Assembly: GCA_017306415.1 (NCBI GenBank)
Contig: JAFKIL010000005.1
Location: 175,500 to 239,499 of the forward strand
Source: Microbacterium sp.
GTDB lineage: Bacteria > Actinomycetota > Actinomycetes > Actinomycetales > Microbacteriaceae
Length of the DNA stretch: 64,000 nt
Direction of reading: 5' to 3'
The notes under the pieces are model-generated. The model saw only the letters and a program-made list of their open reading frames with translations, was not told the origin of the DNA and ran no database searches. Shown here piece after piece: positions 1 through 9,706 of the stretch; within the stretch, counting starts at the first letter, position 1; each line of letters starts with the position of its first letter. Both the position numbers and the translations under genes were made by a program.

Positions 1-440
1 GTGCCGCGCTCGAGGAGATCCTCGTCGCCGCAGAGCCCGACCTGACGATCGTGTCCCCGTTCCTGCGGGCGTCGCGCGCGTTCGTGCCGATGCTCGGCGA
101 GATGGCGCGCACCGACCTGGTGCGCGCCGAGCTGCCGGAGAGCGCACGACCGGCGACCGTCGCGGAGCGGTTCGACCGCGAGGACGTCGTGCACTGCTTC
201 AAGCTGCGCTACGGCGGGATGCTGCTGCGCGCGCTCGAGGCGCAGACCGTCGCGGGACTCGCGTCGGCGGACCTGCGCCGGCGCACCGCGGAGCTCGCCT
301 CGCTCTACCAGGACTGGCTGAACACGCCCTCGATCGCCGATGATGCGGAGGTGATCCCGATCTCCCGCCTCGTGGGCGTGCAGTACGGCGCGATCCTCGC
401 CGCCGCGGCGATCGGTGCGGACGAGCCGGGAGCGTCGTGA
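1..440 (+). CDS. 3' end of an unidentified protein, first gene of the peptide-transporter operon
   Basis: The reading frame is open from base 3 to a TGA at 438-440, so only the last roughly 145 residues are visible and the start lies upstream. The visible part has no signal peptide, membrane segment or motif I recognise. It contains the stretch FKLRYGGMLLRALEAQT followed by a long helix-like region rich in Ala, Leu and Arg. Its stop overlaps the GTG of the next permease by four bases (GTGA), so it is translationally coupled to the peptide ABC transporter and probably acts in the same uptake or processing pathway. A C-terminal piece of a substrate-binding protein or a peptidase is possible, but nothing seen decides this. 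Confidence 0.6.
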   Translation, partial: AALEEILVAAEPDLTIVSPFLRASRAFVPMLGEMARTDLVRAELPESARPATVAERFDREDVVHCFKLRYGGMLLRALEAQTVAGLASADLRRRTAELASLYQDWLNTPSIADDAEVIPISRLVGVQYGAILAAAAIGADEPGAS

Positions 441-1369
441 CCTGGGTCCTCCCCGTCCTCAAGCGCGTCGGCGCCCTCCTGATCGTGTTCGTGGGCGTCA
501 CGTTCCTCATCTACGCGCTCGTGTTCGCTCTCCCGGGCGACCCGATCAAGGCGCTCGGCGGCGACCGCCCGCTGCCGGACTCCGTCGTGGCGGTGCTGCG
601 CGCCAAGTACCACCTCGATCAGCCGCTCATCGTGCAGTACCTGGAATGGGTCGGCGGGCTCTTCCGCGGCGACCTCGGACTCGACTTCCACGGCCGGCCG
701 GTCGCCGACCAGCTCGCCGCCCGCTGGCCGGTGACCTTCACCCTCGCCCTCACCGCGTGGGTGATCGAGCTCGTCCTCGGCCTCGGCCTGGGCCTCATCG
801 CCGCCATCCGCCGGGGCACCGCGGTCGACCAGGGAATCCTGACCGTCACGATCCTGATCGGCGCGATCCCGGTGTTCGTCGTCGGATCGACGGCGCAGCT
901 CGTGTTCGGCGTACGGCTGGGCTGGTTCCCGGTGGCGGGGACGACCCAGGGATGGCCGACGGCCTACATCCTGCCCGCCCTCGTAATCGCCATCTTCGGC
1001 CTGGGCGCGGTCGCGCGGCTCATGCGCAACGCGTCGGTGGATGCGCTGGGCTCCGACTTCGTGCGGCTCGTGCGCGCGAAGGGAGTGGGCGAGGGGCGGG
1101 TGATCGGGGTGCACGTCGTGCGGAACTCGCTCATCCCGGCCGCGACCTACCTCGCCACCGACCTCGGCTACCTGCTCGGCGGCGCCGTCATCATCGAGGG
1201 CATCTTCAACATGCCGGGCATCGGGAACCTGCTGTTCAACGCCATCCGCGCCCACGAGGGACCGACGGTGGTGGGCGTCTCCAGCCTGCTGATCCTGGTG
1301 TTCCTGATCCTGTCCCTGCTCGTCGATCTACTCCATGTCGCTCTGGATCCGAGGTTGCGTCGTGTCTGA
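437..1369 (+). CDS. ABC transporter permease, DppB/OppB type
   Basis: This 310-residue integral membrane protein is the first permease of a dipeptide/oligopeptide (or nickel) importer. It has the family's N-terminal helix, the LPGDP segment that follows it, and the cytoplasmic EAA-type loop near residues 210-235 (VRAKGVGEGRVIGVHVVRNSLIP) that contacts the ATPase. About six membrane segments are visible and the length is normal for the family. The GTG start overlaps the preceding stop, and the 3' end overlaps the start of the second permease, so all are one transcript. The substrate is not shown by the sequence; peptide uptake is inferred from the family and from the neighbouring hydrolase. 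Confidence 0.9.
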   Translation: MTWVLPVLKRVGALLIVFVGVTFLIYALVFALPGDPIKALGGDRPLPDSVVAVLRAKYHLDQPLIVQYLEWVGGLFRGDLGLDFHGRPVADQLAARWPVTFTLALTAWVIELVLGLGLGLIAAIRRGTAVDQGILTVTILIGAIPVFVVGSTAQLVFGVRLGWFPVAGTTQGWPTAYILPALVIAIFGLGAVARLMRNASVDALGSDFVRLVRAKGVGEGRVIGVHVVRNSLIPAATYLATDLGYLLGGAVIIEGIFNMPGIGNLLFNAIRAHEGPTVVGVSSLLILVFLILSLLVDLLHVALDPRLRRV

Positions 1370-2249
1370 ACCCCTGGCCATCGCGGTCGAGGCCCTCCCG
1401 ACCGCCCGCCACTCGTGGCGCTCGGTGATCCGGCGCTGGAACGTCGTGCTGCCCGCCGTGATCATCCTGATCCTGCTGTTGATCGCGCTGCTCCCCGCCC
1501 CGTTCGCCGGCATCTTCGGGCACGGCGACCCGCGGGCGTGCGATGTGGGCCGGAGCCTCGCGCCGCCGTCCGAGGGCCATCCGTTCGGCCTCGACGTGCA
1601 GGGATGCGACGTGTACGCCAACGTCATCTACGGCACGCAGTCGTCCCTGTCGGTGGGCGTGCTGGCGACGGCCGTGGGTCTCGTCATCGCGCTGGTGCTC
1701 GGCACGCTCGGCGGTCTCGCCGGCCGCGCGGTGGACTGGACCGTCTCGCGGGTGACCGACATCTTCCTCGGGTTCCCCTTCCTCCTCGGCGCGATCGTCG
1801 TGCTCACCGCAGTGGGCGAGCGGTCCGTGCTCACGGTGTCTCTCGTGCTCGCGCTGTTCGGCTGGCCGACGATGGCACGTCTGATGCGGTCGTCGGTCCG
1901 CAGCATCCGCTCGGCGGACTACGTCGAGGCGGCGGTGACGATGGGGATCCCGCGCAGCCGCATCATCGCGCGCTACATCATCCCGAACGCGATCTCGCCG
2001 ATGCTCGTGATCGCCACCCTGTCGGTGGGCGGCGTGATCGTCGCCGAGAGCTCGCTCACCTACCTCGGCATCGGCCTGCAGGCGCCAGCGATCTCGTGGG
2101 GGCTGCAGCTGGCATCGGCATCCTCGCGTTTCCAGCTCGCCCCGTGGCTGCTCGTCTTCCCCGGCCTGTTCCTGGCGATCACGGTGCTGGCCATCACCGC
2201 CCTCGGCGACGCGCTGCGCGTCGCCTTCGACCCCCGGAGGCAGCAATGA
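1362..2249 (+). CDS. ABC transporter permease, DppC/OppC type
   Basis: Second permease of the peptide importer, about 295 residues. It carries the DppC-type N-terminal cytoplasmic tail and first helix, then the core permease domain with the EAA loop (VEAAVTMGIPRSRIIARYIIPNAISP) around residues 195-220. I chose the GTG at 1362, preceded by GAGG at a normal distance and overlapping the upstream stop by eight bases. An in-frame ATG at 1335 would add nine residues and overlap the upstream gene further. Its stop overlaps the ATG of the serine hydrolase (ATGA). It should pair with the upstream DppB-type permease and the DppD/F fusion ATPase. Confidence 0.88.
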   Translation: MSEPLAIAVEALPTARHSWRSVIRRWNVVLPAVIILILLLIALLPAPFAGIFGHGDPRACDVGRSLAPPSEGHPFGLDVQGCDVYANVIYGTQSSLSVGVLATAVGLVIALVLGTLGGLAGRAVDWTVSRVTDIFLGFPFLLGAIVVLTAVGERSVLTVSLVLALFGWPTMARLMRSSVRSIRSADYVEAAVTMGIPRSRIIARYIIPNAISPMLVIATLSVGGVIVAESSLTYLGIGLQAPAISWGLQLASASSRFQLAPWLLVFPGLFLAITVLAITALGDALRVAFDPRRQQ

Positions 2250-3676
2250 CATCGCCCACCGCGTTCGACGCGACCGCTCGCGCCGCGCTCGACCATGCGC
2301 TCGACTACGTCCGCGCGTGGGTGGAGTACCGGGCATGGCGGCTGCGGGTCCCCGGCGTGCAGTACGCCGTCTGGTACGACGGCGGCCTCCGCCTCTCGGG
2401 GGCGGTCGGCTTCGCCGACGTGGAGGCGGGCGTCGCGCTGACCCCCGCCCACCGGTTCCGCATCGCCTCGCACTCGAAGACCTTCACCGCGACCGCCGTG
2501 CTGCAGCTGGCGGAGCGCGGCGCGCTGCGGCTCGACGACACGGTGGCGACGTTCGTGCCGGAGCTCGCGGACGCCCCGTCGGGCATCGGCGAGGTGACCG
2601 TGCGGGAGCTGCTGGAGCACGGCGGCGGGGTTCTCCGCGACGGCCTCGACGGCGACTACTGGCAGCACGCGCGCCCGTTCCCCGACGAGGACGAGCTGCT
2701 CGCAATGGTCCGCGCGGACGGCGTCAAGACCGACCGCAACGCAGCGTTCAACTACAGCAACCTCGGGTATTCCCTGCTCGGCATGATCGTGGCGCGCGCA
2801 TCGGGCACCGACTATCGCTCGTACGTGACCGCGCACATCATCCGTCCGCTGGGTCTGGACGGCACCCAGCCCGACCTCGATCCCGACGCCGACTACGCCG
2901 TCGGCTACTCCGGGTTGCACGTCGCCCCGGCCCGCGTGCCGATCCCGCACGTCGACACGCACGCGATGTCGTCCGCGACCGGGTTCGCGAGCACGGCGGA
3001 GGACATCGTCCGCTACCTGGCGGCGCACCGGATCGGCTCCGGCGAGCTGCTCGACGATGGCTCCAAGCGCCTCCAGCAGCGGATGCTGTGGGAGTCCGAG
3101 CCGGGCTCCGGGCGGGGCTACGGACTCGGGATGATCATCGAGAGGGTCGCCGGCCGCCGCGTCATCGGGCACAGCGGAGGCTATCCCGGACACATCACGC
3201 GCACCCTCCTAGACCCGGCCGACGGCATCGCGGTCTCGGTCCTCACGAACGCAATCGACGGTCCGGCGCACGAGCTGTCGAACGGCATCCTGACGATCCT
3301 GGATGCCGCGCTGGAGACCCCCGGGCACCGCACCGCCGCAGCGCCGAATCCGCTCCCCGGCGACACGTCGTCCTTCGAGGGGCGCTTCGCCGCGCCGTGG
3401 GGCGTCCTCGACGTCGTGCGCCTCGGCGACCGCCTCCTGGCCGTGTCGCCGGTCGGCCCCGAGCCGCTCGCCGGCAAGGACGAGCTCGAGGTGGTCGACG
3501 ACGACACGCTGCGCATCGCGTCCGGCGACGGATTCGGGTCGATCGGCGAGCTCGTCCACTACACGCGCGACGCGGCGGGCGAGACCGTCCGCGTGCGGGG
3601 CAGCGGCGGGATGACCATGTGGGCGTTCGATCCCGCGCGGGCGGAAGGAGAGGTGCCGTGGGGCACGTTAGGCTGA
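2246..3676 (+). CDS. Serine hydrolase of the beta-lactamase / penicillin-binding family
   Basis: This 476-residue protein has the class C beta-lactamase/esterase fold signatures: SxxK at residues 75-78 (SHSK), a YSN motif in FNYSNLGYSLLG near residue 170, and an HSGG motif late in the catalytic domain (GHSGGYPGH). There is no signal peptide, so it is probably cytoplasmic. A C-terminal domain of roughly 100 residues follows, as in many D-aminopeptidase-like members. Its ATG overlaps the permease stop by four bases, so it belongs to the peptide-uptake operon, which fits a role as a peptidase or amidase acting on imported D-amino-acid or modified peptides. That role is inferred; the family also includes esterases. 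Confidence 0.85.
   Translation: MTSPTAFDATARAALDHALDYVRAWVEYRAWRLRVPGVQYAVWYDGGLRLSGAVGFADVEAGVALTPAHRFRIASHSKTFTATAVLQLAERGALRLDDTVATFVPELADAPSGIGEVTVRELLEHGGGVLRDGLDGDYWQHARPFPDEDELLAMVRADGVKTDRNAAFNYSNLGYSLLGMIVARASGTDYRSYVTAHIIRPLGLDGTQPDLDPDADYAVGYSGLHVAPARVPIPHVDTHAMSSATGFASTAEDIVRYLAAHRIGSGELLDDGSKRLQQRMLWESEPGSGRGYGLGMIIERVAGRRVIGHSGGYPGHITRTLLDPADGIAVSVLTNAIDGPAHELSNGILTILDAALETPGHRTAAAPNPLPGDTSSFEGRFAAPWGVLDVVRLGDRLLAVSPVGPEPLAGKDELEVVDDDTLRIASGDGFGSIGELVHYTRDAAGETVRVRGSGGMTMWAFDPARAEGEVPWGTLG
3669..3674 (+). promoter_or_regulatory. Probable -10 box upstream of the GbsR-type regulator
   Basis: TAGGCT lies at the end of the hydrolase gene, about 45 bp before the regulator's ATG. It matches the TANNNT boxes seen before many genes of this window. 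It would give the regulator and the downstream fused ATPase their own promoter with a short leader carrying GAGG at 3705-3708. Confidence 0.35.
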
Positions 3677-3718
3677 CCGCGACCGCGCCCGGAGGGATGA
3701 AAGTGAGGTGCGCGTCCG

Positions 3719-4255
3719 ATGGTGGATGTCCACGACGCGTCGGTGTCCGAGCAGGAGCCGGATCCGTTGAGCGAACAGCGGAGGGCGTTCGCCGACGACT
3801 TCGCGACGATGTGGTCGGCGACCGGCGCTCCGATCATGGACGGCCGGGTGCTCGGCTACCTCATGATCATGCGACGGGAGTACATCTCCTCCGCGGATCT
3901 CGCCGCCGCGCTGGAGGCGAGCGCGGGCGCGGTGTCGATGTCGACGCGGCGCCTGGTGGACTCCGGGTTCGCGAAGCGCAGGATCATCCCCGGCGACCGC
4001 AACCACTACTTCTACTCGGACGAGGACGTCTGGGGGACGTGGCTGGCGGGGGAGCGCCGCTACCTGGACCGGCAGCGGGACAACATCGAGCAGGGCATGG
4101 GGGTCGTGGCGGACAGCGACGACCCGGGCGACCGCATGGCGTATCGACGGATGCGCAACGGTCGCGACTACATGCGGTGGCTGCGCGACTACCACTACAA
4201 GATGCTCGAGGCGTGGGAGGCGTACAAGGCCGAGCGCGACGAGTCGGACGAGTGA
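3719..4255 (+). CDS. GbsR/MarR-family transcriptional regulator
   Basis: This 178-residue protein has a winged-helix domain at about residues 30-105, where YISSADLAAALEASAGAVSMSTRRLVDSGFAKRR is the helix-turn-helix and wing. The GAVSMSTRRL recognition helix is typical of GbsR-like repressors that sense choline, glycine betaine or other small ligands. The C-terminal part is helical and probably dimerises. It lies between the hydrolase and the fused ATPase of the peptide transporter, about 30 bp before the latter, so it most likely regulates this operon. The ligand is unknown. Confidence 0.8.
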   Translation: MVDVHDASVSEQEPDPLSEQRRAFADDFATMWSATGAPIMDGRVLGYLMIMRREYISSADLAAALEASAGAVSMSTRRLVDSGFAKRRIIPGDRNHYFYSDEDVWGTWLAGERRYLDRQRDNIEQGMGVVADSDDPGDRMAYRRMRNGRDYMRWLRDYHYKMLEAWEAYKAERDESDE

Positions 4256-4286
4256 CGTCGGCGTCCCCCATGGGGGGAGGCATCCG

Positions 4287-5918
4287 GTGACCGCGGACAG
4301 CCTGCTGCAGGTCCGCCACCTCCACGTCGTGTTCGACGTGGAGGGCCGCGAGGCGGTGGCGGTCGAGCGCCTCGACGCGGACGTCCACGAGGACGAGGTC
4401 GTCGCCCTCGTCGGCGAGTCCGGGTCGGGCAAGAGCGTGAGCTCGATGAGCGTCCTCGGACTCCTGCCGCGCAACGCCCGCGTCTCCGGCTCGATCCGCT
4501 TCGACGGGATCGAGCTCGTCGGGGCGTCGACCGACCAGCTGCGGCGCGTCCGCGGCGGGGGCGTGGCGATGGTCTTCCAGGACCCGTCCCAGGCGCTCGA
4601 CCCGGTCTTCACTGTCGGATCGCAGCTCGTCGAGGCGCTGCGCGCGCACGCCCGGATGTCGCGGGCCGAGGCCCGCCGCCGTGCGATCGAGCTGCTGCGG
4701 GCCGTGGAGATGCCCGACCCCGAGACGCGGATGGGCTTCTACCCGCACCAGCTCTCCGGCGGCCAGGCGCAGCGCGTCGTCATCGCGATCGGGCTGGCCG
4801 GCGAGCCGCGCCTGCTGATCGCCGACGAGCCGACGACCGCGCTCGACGTCACGGTGCAGGCCGAGGTGCTCGATCTGCTGCGCCGCCTGCGCACCCGCAG
4901 CCGGATGGCGATCCTGCTCATCACCCACGACATGGGCGTGGTCGCCGACCTCGCCGACCGGGTCGTCGTGATGCGCAACGGGTCGGTGGTGGAGACCGGC
5001 GCCGTCGAGCAGATCTTCGCCGCCCCGCGCGAGGGCTACACGCGCGACCTGCTGGCATCCGTCCCCCGAATGGGTGCGGGCGTGCGCCGCGACGATGCCG
5101 CCGAGGCGGCGGCATCCGATGCCGTCGTGTCCGTGTCGGACCTCGTGGTCGACTTCCGCGCGCGCCTGCGGGGCACGGTGCGGGCGGTCGACGACGTGTC
5201 GTTCCAGATCGGCCGGGGCGAGGTGCTCGGGCTCGTCGGCGAGTCGGGCAGCGGCAAGACGACGGTCGCCCGCAGCCTGATCGGGCTCTCCCCGGTGACG
5301 AGCGGGACCGTTGTCGTCGACGGGACGGACGTCGCGGCCGCCCGGGGCGCGGAGCGCGCCGAGATGCGCAAGCGCGTCGGCGTGGTGTTCCAGAACCCGC
5401 TCGCCTCGCTGAACCCCCGGTACACCGTGGCCGAGGTGCTCGCGGAGCCGCTGCGCGTCCACGCGAAGCTGCGCGGCAGCGCGCTCGACGACCGCGTGGA
5501 CGAGCTGCTGTCCTCCGTGGCGCTCGGCGGCGGGCGCTGGCGCACGCGGTACCCGCACGAACTGTCCGGCGGTCAGCGACAGCGCGTGGCGATCGCCCGT
5601 GCCGTGAGCCTGGACCCCGTGCTCCTGGTGGCGGACGAGCCGACGAGCGCGCTGGACGTCTCCGTCCAGCGCCAGGTGCTCGACCTGCTGGCCGGGCTGC
5701 AAGAGCGACTCGGGTTCGCGTGCCTGTTCGTGAGCCACGACCTCGCGGTGGTGGATGCTGTGTGCGACCGCGTCGCCGTCATGCGCCGCGGCCGGCTCGT
5801 GGAGATCGACGACTGCCGCACCGTGCTCACCGACCCGAAGGATGAGTACACGCGGCGGCTGATCGCCTCCGCGCCGCTCCCGGACCCCGTCGCGCAGCGC
5901 GCCCGGCACGCCTCCTGA
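4287..5918 (+). CDS. Fused dipeptide ABC transporter ATPase (DppD-DppF type)
   Basis: One 543-residue protein carries two complete ABC ATPase domains. The first half has Walker A GESGSGKS, signature LSGGQ and Walker B LLIADEP. The second half has Walker A GESGSGKT, signature LSGGQ and LLVADEP. Each is followed by the oligopeptide-type C-terminal extension with the EYTRRL / GYTRDL motif. DppD and DppF are normally separate proteins, and such fusions are common in actinobacteria. It powers the two upstream permeases. The GTG start has a strong GGGGGGAGG ribosome site at 4272-4280 six bases upstream. The gene ends the operon. Confidence 0.93.
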   Translation: MTADSLLQVRHLHVVFDVEGREAVAVERLDADVHEDEVVALVGESGSGKSVSSMSVLGLLPRNARVSGSIRFDGIELVGASTDQLRRVRGGGVAMVFQDPSQALDPVFTVGSQLVEALRAHARMSRAEARRRAIELLRAVEMPDPETRMGFYPHQLSGGQAQRVVIAIGLAGEPRLLIADEPTTALDVTVQAEVLDLLRRLRTRSRMAILLITHDMGVVADLADRVVVMRNGSVVETGAVEQIFAAPREGYTRDLLASVPRMGAGVRRDDAAEAAASDAVVSVSDLVVDFRARLRGTVRAVDDVSFQIGRGEVLGLVGESGSGKTTVARSLIGLSPVTSGTVVVDGTDVAAARGAERAEMRKRVGVVFQNPLASLNPRYTVAEVLAEPLRVHAKLRGSALDDRVDELLSSVALGGGRWRTRYPHELSGGQRQRVAIARAVSLDPVLLVADEPTSALDVSVQRQVLDLLAGLQERLGFACLFVSHDLAVVDAVCDRVAVMRRGRLVEIDDCRTVLTDPKDEYTRRLIASAPLPDPVAQRARHAS

Positions 5919-5924
5919 GCCGCG

Positions 5925-5971
5925 GTGCGGCCGGGGCGCCGTGCGGCCGGGGCGCGGTGCGGCCGGGGCGT
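5925..5971. repeat. Three tandem copies of a 16-bp GC-rich unit
   Basis: The unit GTGCGGCCGGGGCGCC/G occurs at 5925-5940, 5941-5956 and 5957-5971, directly after the transporter stop codon and before the palindrome at 5975. It is non-coding by position. Confidence 0.85.
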
Positions 5972-5974
5972 CGT

Positions 5975-6056
5975 GCAGAACTCCACGGATCGGACGTGCG
6001 CCGCGGCTGATCCGGCCCCGCGCGCGCCGCCGGGAGAGGAATCCGTGGAGTTCTGC
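5975..6056. repeat. Intergenic palindrome, family 1 (perfect 16-bp arms)
   Basis: The arm GCAGAACTCCACGGAT at 5975-5990 is repeated inverted at 6041-6056 with no mismatch, around a 50-bp GC-rich centre. It lies between the convergent transporter and galK genes, so it may work as a bidirectional terminator or be a REP-like element. It has no U-tract. A diverged relative of the same arm flanks 15,200-15,295. Confidence 0.85.
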
Positions 6057-6100
6057 CCGCTGCCCTGCGTCGGCTCCGCGCGGCCGGCCCCCGCCCGCCG

Positions 6101-7266
<1,166 letters not shown>

Positions 7267-7270
<4 letters not shown>

Positions 7271-8478
7271 AGCACCACTCCCGCGACCGCGTCGCGCAGC
7301 CGTTCGGCGGCGGACTCCGGCGGGACGTCGCCGATCCACGCGCCCATCGCGGCCTCCGATCCGGCGAGGTACTTCAGCCGGTCGGCGGCCCGGCGGGGGC
7401 TCGTCAGCTCGAGGCGCAGCCGCACCGCATCCCGTCCCACGTGCACCGGCGCCTGGTGCCACGCGGCGATGTAAGGGGTGGGGGTGTCGTACAGCGCGTC
7501 CACGCCGCGCAGGAGGCGCAGGTAGAGGGTCGCGAGCTCATCGCGCTCGGCGTCGTCCGTCTCGGTGATGTCGGGGACGTGGCGGTGCGGCAGGAGATGC
7601 ACCTCGAGCGGCCAGCGCGCGGCGAACGGCACGAAGGCCGTCCAGTGCTCGGCGGTCAGGACGACGCGCTCGGACGCGAGCTCGAAATCGAGGATGCGGG
7701 CGAAGAGGTCGGGGCCGACGCGGTCCACCGCATCCCGCAGCCGTGCCGTGCGCGGAGTGATGTACGGATAGGCGTAGATCTGGCCGTGGGGGTGGCCGAG
7801 GGTCACGCCGATCGCCTCACCGCGGTTCTCGAACGGGAAGACCTGCTCCACGCCGGGGAGTGCCGACAGGGCGGCCGTGCGGTCGGCCCACGCCTCGATC
7901 ACGGTGCGGGCGCGGGTGGGGGTCTGCGTGCCGAACGACCCCTCGCGTTCGGGGCTGAAGCACACCACCTCGCAGCGGCCGACGCTCGAGCGCGTGCGGC
8001 CGAGACCGAGCGCGGAGAGGTCGTCGAGGCCCGTCGGAGGATCGGTCGCCGCCGGCGCGGACCCGCTCGGCCTGGCGAGGGCGGGACCGAAGGACGGCGA
8101 GCGGTTCTCGAACACCGCGACGTCGTACTGCGACGGGATCTCGGAGGGATTGCCCGGCGACTGCGGCGCGAGCGGATCGAGCTCCGCCGGGGGAAGGAAG
8201 GCGCGGTTCTGGCGCGCCGCGGCGACCGAGATCCAGTCGCCGGTGAGGACGTCGAGCCGCATCCTCGCCGTCTCGGGGCGAGGGTCGAGGGTACGGGCGT
8301 CGACGGATCGGGACGGGCCGAGCCGCGTGCCCGGATCGTCGAAGTAGATGAGGTCGCGGCCGTCGGCGAGGGTCGTGGCGCGCTTCACGACGCCCGCGCC
8401 GAGCGCGACGCCCGCCGGGGCCGACGCCGCCGGGGCCGACGCGGCCGGTCGCGGCGTCCCGCGTGCAGGCGTGTTCAC
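7267..8478 (-). CDS. galT: Galactose-1-phosphate uridylyltransferase
   Basis: This 403-residue enzyme exchanges galactose-1-phosphate with UDP-glucose. The active-site motif GHPHGQIYAYPY is present, as is FENRG before it. Most of the first 25 residues are Ala/Pro-rich and not part of the fold; the conserved protein begins at about VKRATTLADGRDLIYF. The GTG at 8478 is preceded on this strand by TACCGT with six bases between, so the mRNA is probably leaderless and this start is preferred. galK follows with a four-base overlap. A palindromic operator covers the start. Confidence 0.95.
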
Positions 8479-8516
8479 GTCAACACGGTAGCAATCGCGC
8501 TATGTTAGCGTCAACA
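8471..8516. promoter_or_regulatory. Divergent galT / lacI-type promoter region with two operators
   Basis: Two pseudo-palindromes with TGTT...AACA cores lie at 8471-8486 (GTGTTCACGTCAACAC, mismatched only at two symmetric positions) and 8503-8516 (TGTTAGCGTCAACA). The first covers the +1 region and GTG start of leaderless galT. The second covers the likely -10 (TATGTT) of the repressor gene. LacI-family proteins bind such even-spaced palindromes, so autorepression and repression of galTK are inferred. Confidence 0.65.
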
Positions 8517-8559
8517 CGCCTGCAAGCGGGACGTGTGGGGGAAGAGAGCGAGGGTCGGG

Positions 8560-9627
8560 ATGGACGCCGACATCCGCTGGCTCGAGCGCCAGGAACGCCA
8601 GGGTCGGCCACAGCGGCCGGAGCGCACGGACGCCGGGTCGCGCCGAGTCTCGATGGCCGACGTGGCGGCGGCGGCGGCCGTCTCGGGACAGACCGTGTCG
8701 CGCGTCGTCAACGGCAGCCCGCGGGTCGATCCCGACACGCGTGCCCGCGTCGAGGCCGCGATGGACCGTCTCGGCTACCGCCCGCACCGCGCGGCGCGGG
8801 CGCTGCGCACCGGTCGGTCGCACACGATCGGGCTCGTGGCCTCGACGCTCGCGACGGTCGGCAACTCGCGCATGCTGCAGGCGGTGGCGGATGCCGCGGC
8901 CCCCCGCGGCTACGCCGTCATGGTCGTGACGCTCGGCCCCGCCGGCGACATCGCCGCCGCGTTCGAGCAGCTGCGCGACCAGGGTGTGGACGGCGCCGTG
9001 GTGCTGAACGAGGCGACCGACCTCGCGCGGGACTCGACCGCGCCGCGCGACGTCCGGCTGGTCGTCGTCGACTCGCCGCCGGACGCCCGGTTCGACATCG
9101 TCGAGGTGGATCACGCCGGGGGAGCCCGCGCGGCGGTCGCGCACCTCCTCTCCCTCGGCCACCCCAGCGTGCATCACCTCGCCGGGCCGCCCGCATCGTT
9201 CGCGGCGGCGGAGCGGGCGCGCGGCTGGCGGGAGGCGCTCGCGACCGCCGGTGTCGCCGCACCGTCGCCTCTGTCCGGGGACTGGTCTGCGGCATCCGGG
9301 TACGCGGCAGGGGAGCGTCTCGCGAGGGACCCGGCGGTGACCGCGGTCTTCGCGGCGAACGACCAGATGGCCCTCGGGGTCCTGCGCGCGCTCGCGGACG
9401 CCGGACGCTCCGTCCCGGGCGACGTGAGCGTCGTCGGCTTCGACGACATCGCGGATGCCGCGGACTACCGCCCCCCGCTCACGACGGTGCGCCAGGACTT
9501 CGACGTCCTCGGCGAGCGCGCCGTGGCTGCGCTGGTGTCGGGGATCGAGGATGCCGTGGAGCCGCGGCTGCAGCAGATCCCGGTGCGCCTCATCCTGCGC
9601 GCCAGCACCGCGCCCGCCCCGCGCTGA
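8560..9627 (+). CDS. LacI-family transcriptional repressor, probable galactose regulator
   Basis: This 355-residue protein has an N-terminal helix-turn-helix and hinge (SMADVAAAAAVSGQTVSRVVNG at residues 31-52, then RARVEAAMDRLGYRPHRAARALRTGRS). A periplasmic-binding-like sensor domain follows to the end, including FAANDQMALG and VVGFDDIADA. I chose the ATG at 8560, which has AGGG five bases upstream; an in-frame GTG at 8533 is possible. It is divergent from galTK, with two palindromic operators between them, so galactose or a related sugar is the probable inducer. An unusually long basic tail of about 28 residues precedes the HTH. Confidence 0.92.
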   Translation: MDADIRWLERQERQGRPQRPERTDAGSRRVSMADVAAAAAVSGQTVSRVVNGSPRVDPDTRARVEAAMDRLGYRPHRAARALRTGRSHTIGLVASTLATVGNSRMLQAVADAAAPRGYAVMVVTLGPAGDIAAAFEQLRDQGVDGAVVLNEATDLARDSTAPRDVRLVVVDSPPDARFDIVEVDHAGGARAAVAHLLSLGHPSVHHLAGPPASFAAAERARGWREALATAGVAAPSPLSGDWSAASGYAAGERLARDPAVTAVFAANDQMALGVLRALADAGRSVPGDVSVVGFDDIADAADYRPPLTTVRQDFDVLGERAVAALVSGIEDAVEPRLQQIPVRLILRASTAPAPR

Positions 9628-9706
9628 CGTACCCGCCGCGCGGACCCGCCGGCCCCGCGCTGACGCGCCCGCCCCGGGCTGACGCGGCGGCCGAGGGCGG
9701 GTCCGG

